Below are positions 37,691-39,329 of a stretch of DNA of 39,329 bases, in pieces. The stretch is from Seminavis robusta (taxonomy: Eukaryota > Bacillariophyta > Bacillariophyceae > Naviculales > Naviculaceae), in the NCBI GenBank assembly GCA_903772945.1, contig CAICTM010001034.1, forward strand, positions 1 through 39,329. The letters are read 5' to 3'. Numbering within the stretch: the first letter of the stretch is position 1; each line of letters starts with the position of its first letter. The notes under the pieces were generated by a model, which worked only from the letters and a program-made list of their open reading frames with translations, did no database searches and was not told the origin of the DNA. The position numbers and the translations under genes are program-made.

Positions 37691-38156
37691 GATCGTAGCA
37701 GACGAGACGACAAAGCAAGAATTTGGAGTTCTTCCGACCAGATAGAAATTGGAATTAGGAGCCGACACATGATTCATAGGAACCATCAATCAATGCGATG
37801 ATGAAAACCTCAACAACTACTATTGACCTACAAAGTATGGGAATCATTGTTGAAGCTGGTAGACACAAATATTTGGTAGGTTGTAAGGGTGAAAGAAGTG
37901 CTTGGCTATCAAGTGCTTCCTAGCTAATCCTTGCAACATTTTCATAAGAACCTATTATCTAGCTAGCTAGCTAGCGAGGGTCACATCCTGTTGAGTAGCT
38001 GCAATAACTTCGGTGCCGGTGATGCCAGCAAATCGCCGTACTTCCTGCCGTACTGTAGCGGTACCTGTCGATTTGGATACCGATACCATAGTCCTTTCAC
38101 TGTTGAGTCGATTTCTGGAACGCCGCTAATGCTGAACAAAGACGGAAGGTCCTGAC

Positions 38157-38192
38157 GTGGTCTGGTGTGGTGTGGTGTGGTGTGGTGTGGTG
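38157..38192. repeat. GTGGT pentanucleotide microsatellite
   Basis: About seven consecutive units of the pentanucleotide GTGGT (or a rotation), followed by GCGGGG. Simple slippage repeat in noncoding DNA. Confidence 0.8.
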
Positions 38193-38994
38193 CGGGGCCT
38201 GGAGTACGGGATGTCTTCATGTGTTTCATGTAGTACTGGAAAGTACATGTATGTGCTGAAGGGTCCTGGAGCGGTGGGAGCATCAGTGTGGCCTGAAGTA
38301 CTAGGTCCAGGGAGTTTCCCTACTAGAGTTGTTCCTTCCTCGCCTCGAGATGGTCCTGAACTTGGAACCAGAGTTGGTTTGGGAGCGTGGCGGGGCGGAA
38401 ATGGCTGATGTGGATCTTGGTGTCGGCTGGTCCAAGCGTAGAAGCAAGAGTCATGGCTAGCTAGGAGAGATGGACCAAAGATAAGTCCCGGAGTTGCCCT
38501 CAACGGACTGCATTTGCAAAAATGGAAATGAAATACACCGAGTATTATTATAAATGGAAAGCTCAAGCTGAGGCACAGGAAAAACATCTTCAAAGATCAC
38601 TTTCTTTAAGCACTTCATATGATCGCAGTTGAAAGCTTTCAAAAAGCAAATTTCGATTTGCTTTAAGTTTGATTGGGCTGATCTTTCTAGTCGGGCAGCT
38701 CATTATTATTTCCACTCAAATTCAGACTCAGAGCTGTTGTTACAGTTTACCCACCCGCCACCACACGCCTCTAGACCAGAACATAGAACACCTTGGCAGC
38801 GATTCAATACAGCCTGAGAAAATAGCTTCCTTCTAATATTTCGGAGCGCTAAATATCAAAAATCCAAATTTCATTGTTAGCTTACATCTAATTTCTACCT
38901 AGCTTCCATGAGCACTGCAGCTGGTACTGTGCCAACAAAACACAGCTTCTTAATTTTATGTGTTGGCTTATATCTCAATCTCAGTTCTGGTTTC

Positions 38995-39100
38995 AAGCTA
39001 CTGTGTTCAGTTGGACACAGTCTCTCGATTTTTGCTATTGTTTTTAACTGAACACTGTTTAAAGCTACTGTGTCCAACTGAACACAGTCTCTCAATTTTA
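38995..39100. repeat. Pair of near-palindromic 22-bp units, mutual inverses
   Basis: ACTGTGTTCAGTTGGACACA (starting near 39000) and ACTGTGTCCAACTGAACACA (starting near 39068) are inverses of each other, and each is itself nearly palindromic. Both are preceded by AGCT or GCT and followed by GTCTCTC and AT-rich DNA. A partial third copy lies near 39045-39060, and an AACTGTGTC remnant near 39105. Confidence 0.75.
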
Positions 39101-39158
39101 CATAACTGTGTCAAACTAAAAACATCTCCATACAAGGGAAACTTACCCTTATGTGACG

Positions 39159-39242
39159 GACGTACAAACTAACCAGCACACACAGAGACGTACACACTAA
39201 CCAGCACACACAGAGACGTACACACTAACTAGCACACATACA
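39159..39242. repeat. 28-bp tandem repeat, three units
   Basis: Units at 39159-39186, 39187-39214 and 39215-39242. Each begins GACGTACA and contains ACTAACCAGCACACA or a close variant. No coding meaning is visible. Confidence 0.8.
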
Positions 39243-39329
39243 CACCTGCCGATAAAAGTTGGAAGAAACCCCAGTCTGGTGGGGGCAAAAGACCCTCAGT
39301 CCGTTGAGCGCAAAGTGTGAAAGACCCTC

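Larger units (their letters stand above)
37691..39329. other. Gene-poor end with simple repeats
   Basis: No gene is convincing. It holds a CTAG run (37961-37975), a pentanucleotide GTGGT microsatellite (38157-38192), near-palindromic units (38995-39100) and a 28-bp tandem repeat (39159-39242). A minus-strand frame (38126-38588) begins with a signal-like stretch but ends in the microsatellite, so I do not call it. Confidence 0.5.

Noticed and set aside
38126..38588. Minus-strand frame with a signal-like hydrophobic start
   Set aside because: The body is Pro/Ser/Thr-rich with no family resemblance, and the end is a translated microsatellite; no conserved feature supports it.
1..39329. tRNA, rRNA, CRISPR arrays, riboswitches
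   Set aside because: I looked for T-loop type sequences and regular spaced repeats and saw none that form a complete gene or array.

Overview
This window looks like nuclear DNA from a diatom, probably a pennate species (the genus cannot be fixed without a search). The evidence is eukaryotic genes with short GT-AG introns (68-160 bp, one with a TACTAAC branch point), a TFIIE-alpha gene, and families I know as expanded in diatoms: membrane LRR proteins, BTB proteins with a small C-terminal domain, cAMP-receptor-like 7TM proteins, and class III nucleotidyl cyclases. There are also many degenerate transposable elements. No tRNA, rRNA, CRISPR array or bacterial-type operon was seen.

Layout. 1-3 kb: an LRR membrane protein gene whose N-terminal part lies in three frames. 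3.4-7.3 kb (minus): an unknown protein, a sulfatase and a small PH-like protein, with a G-quadruplex-type repeat upstream of the sulfatase. 8.1-11.1 kb (minus): a secretory TPR-like protein with one clear intron, divergent from a secreted cysteine-rich repeat protein (11.3-12.5 kb). 13-13.9 kb: a wrecked short-chain dehydrogenase and a retroelement scrap. 14.6-17.7 kb (minus): a seven-exon nucleotidyl cyclase with an 8-nt microexon and a very long His/Gln/Pro-rich tail ending in a CxxC/CxxC motif. 18.2-18.6 kb: a MITE-like inverted repeat. 18.9-20.4 kb: an LRR-like pseudogene. 21-22.6 kb (minus): TFIIE-alpha, divergent from a 7TM receptor (23.1-24.4 kb). 25-29.3 kb: a 1387-residue protein with an SF2 helicase core in its C-terminal third. 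29.4-36 kb: two BTB paralogues on the minus strand flanking a retroelement remnant and a frameshifted DDE transposase. 36.3-37.7 kb: a dysferlin-domain-like protein. 37.7-39.3 kb: no gene, several simple and inverted repeats.

The genes do not form one pathway. The cyclase and the 7TM receptor both suggest cyclic-nucleotide or receptor signalling, and the sulfatase, TPR and Cys-rich proteins suggest secretory or cell-surface functions, but a joint role is only inference. The most unusual items are the cyclase architecture with its microexon, the large orphan helicase, the TACCGGTA palindrome repeated mostly outside genes, and the transposon-rich segment between the BTB paralogues.
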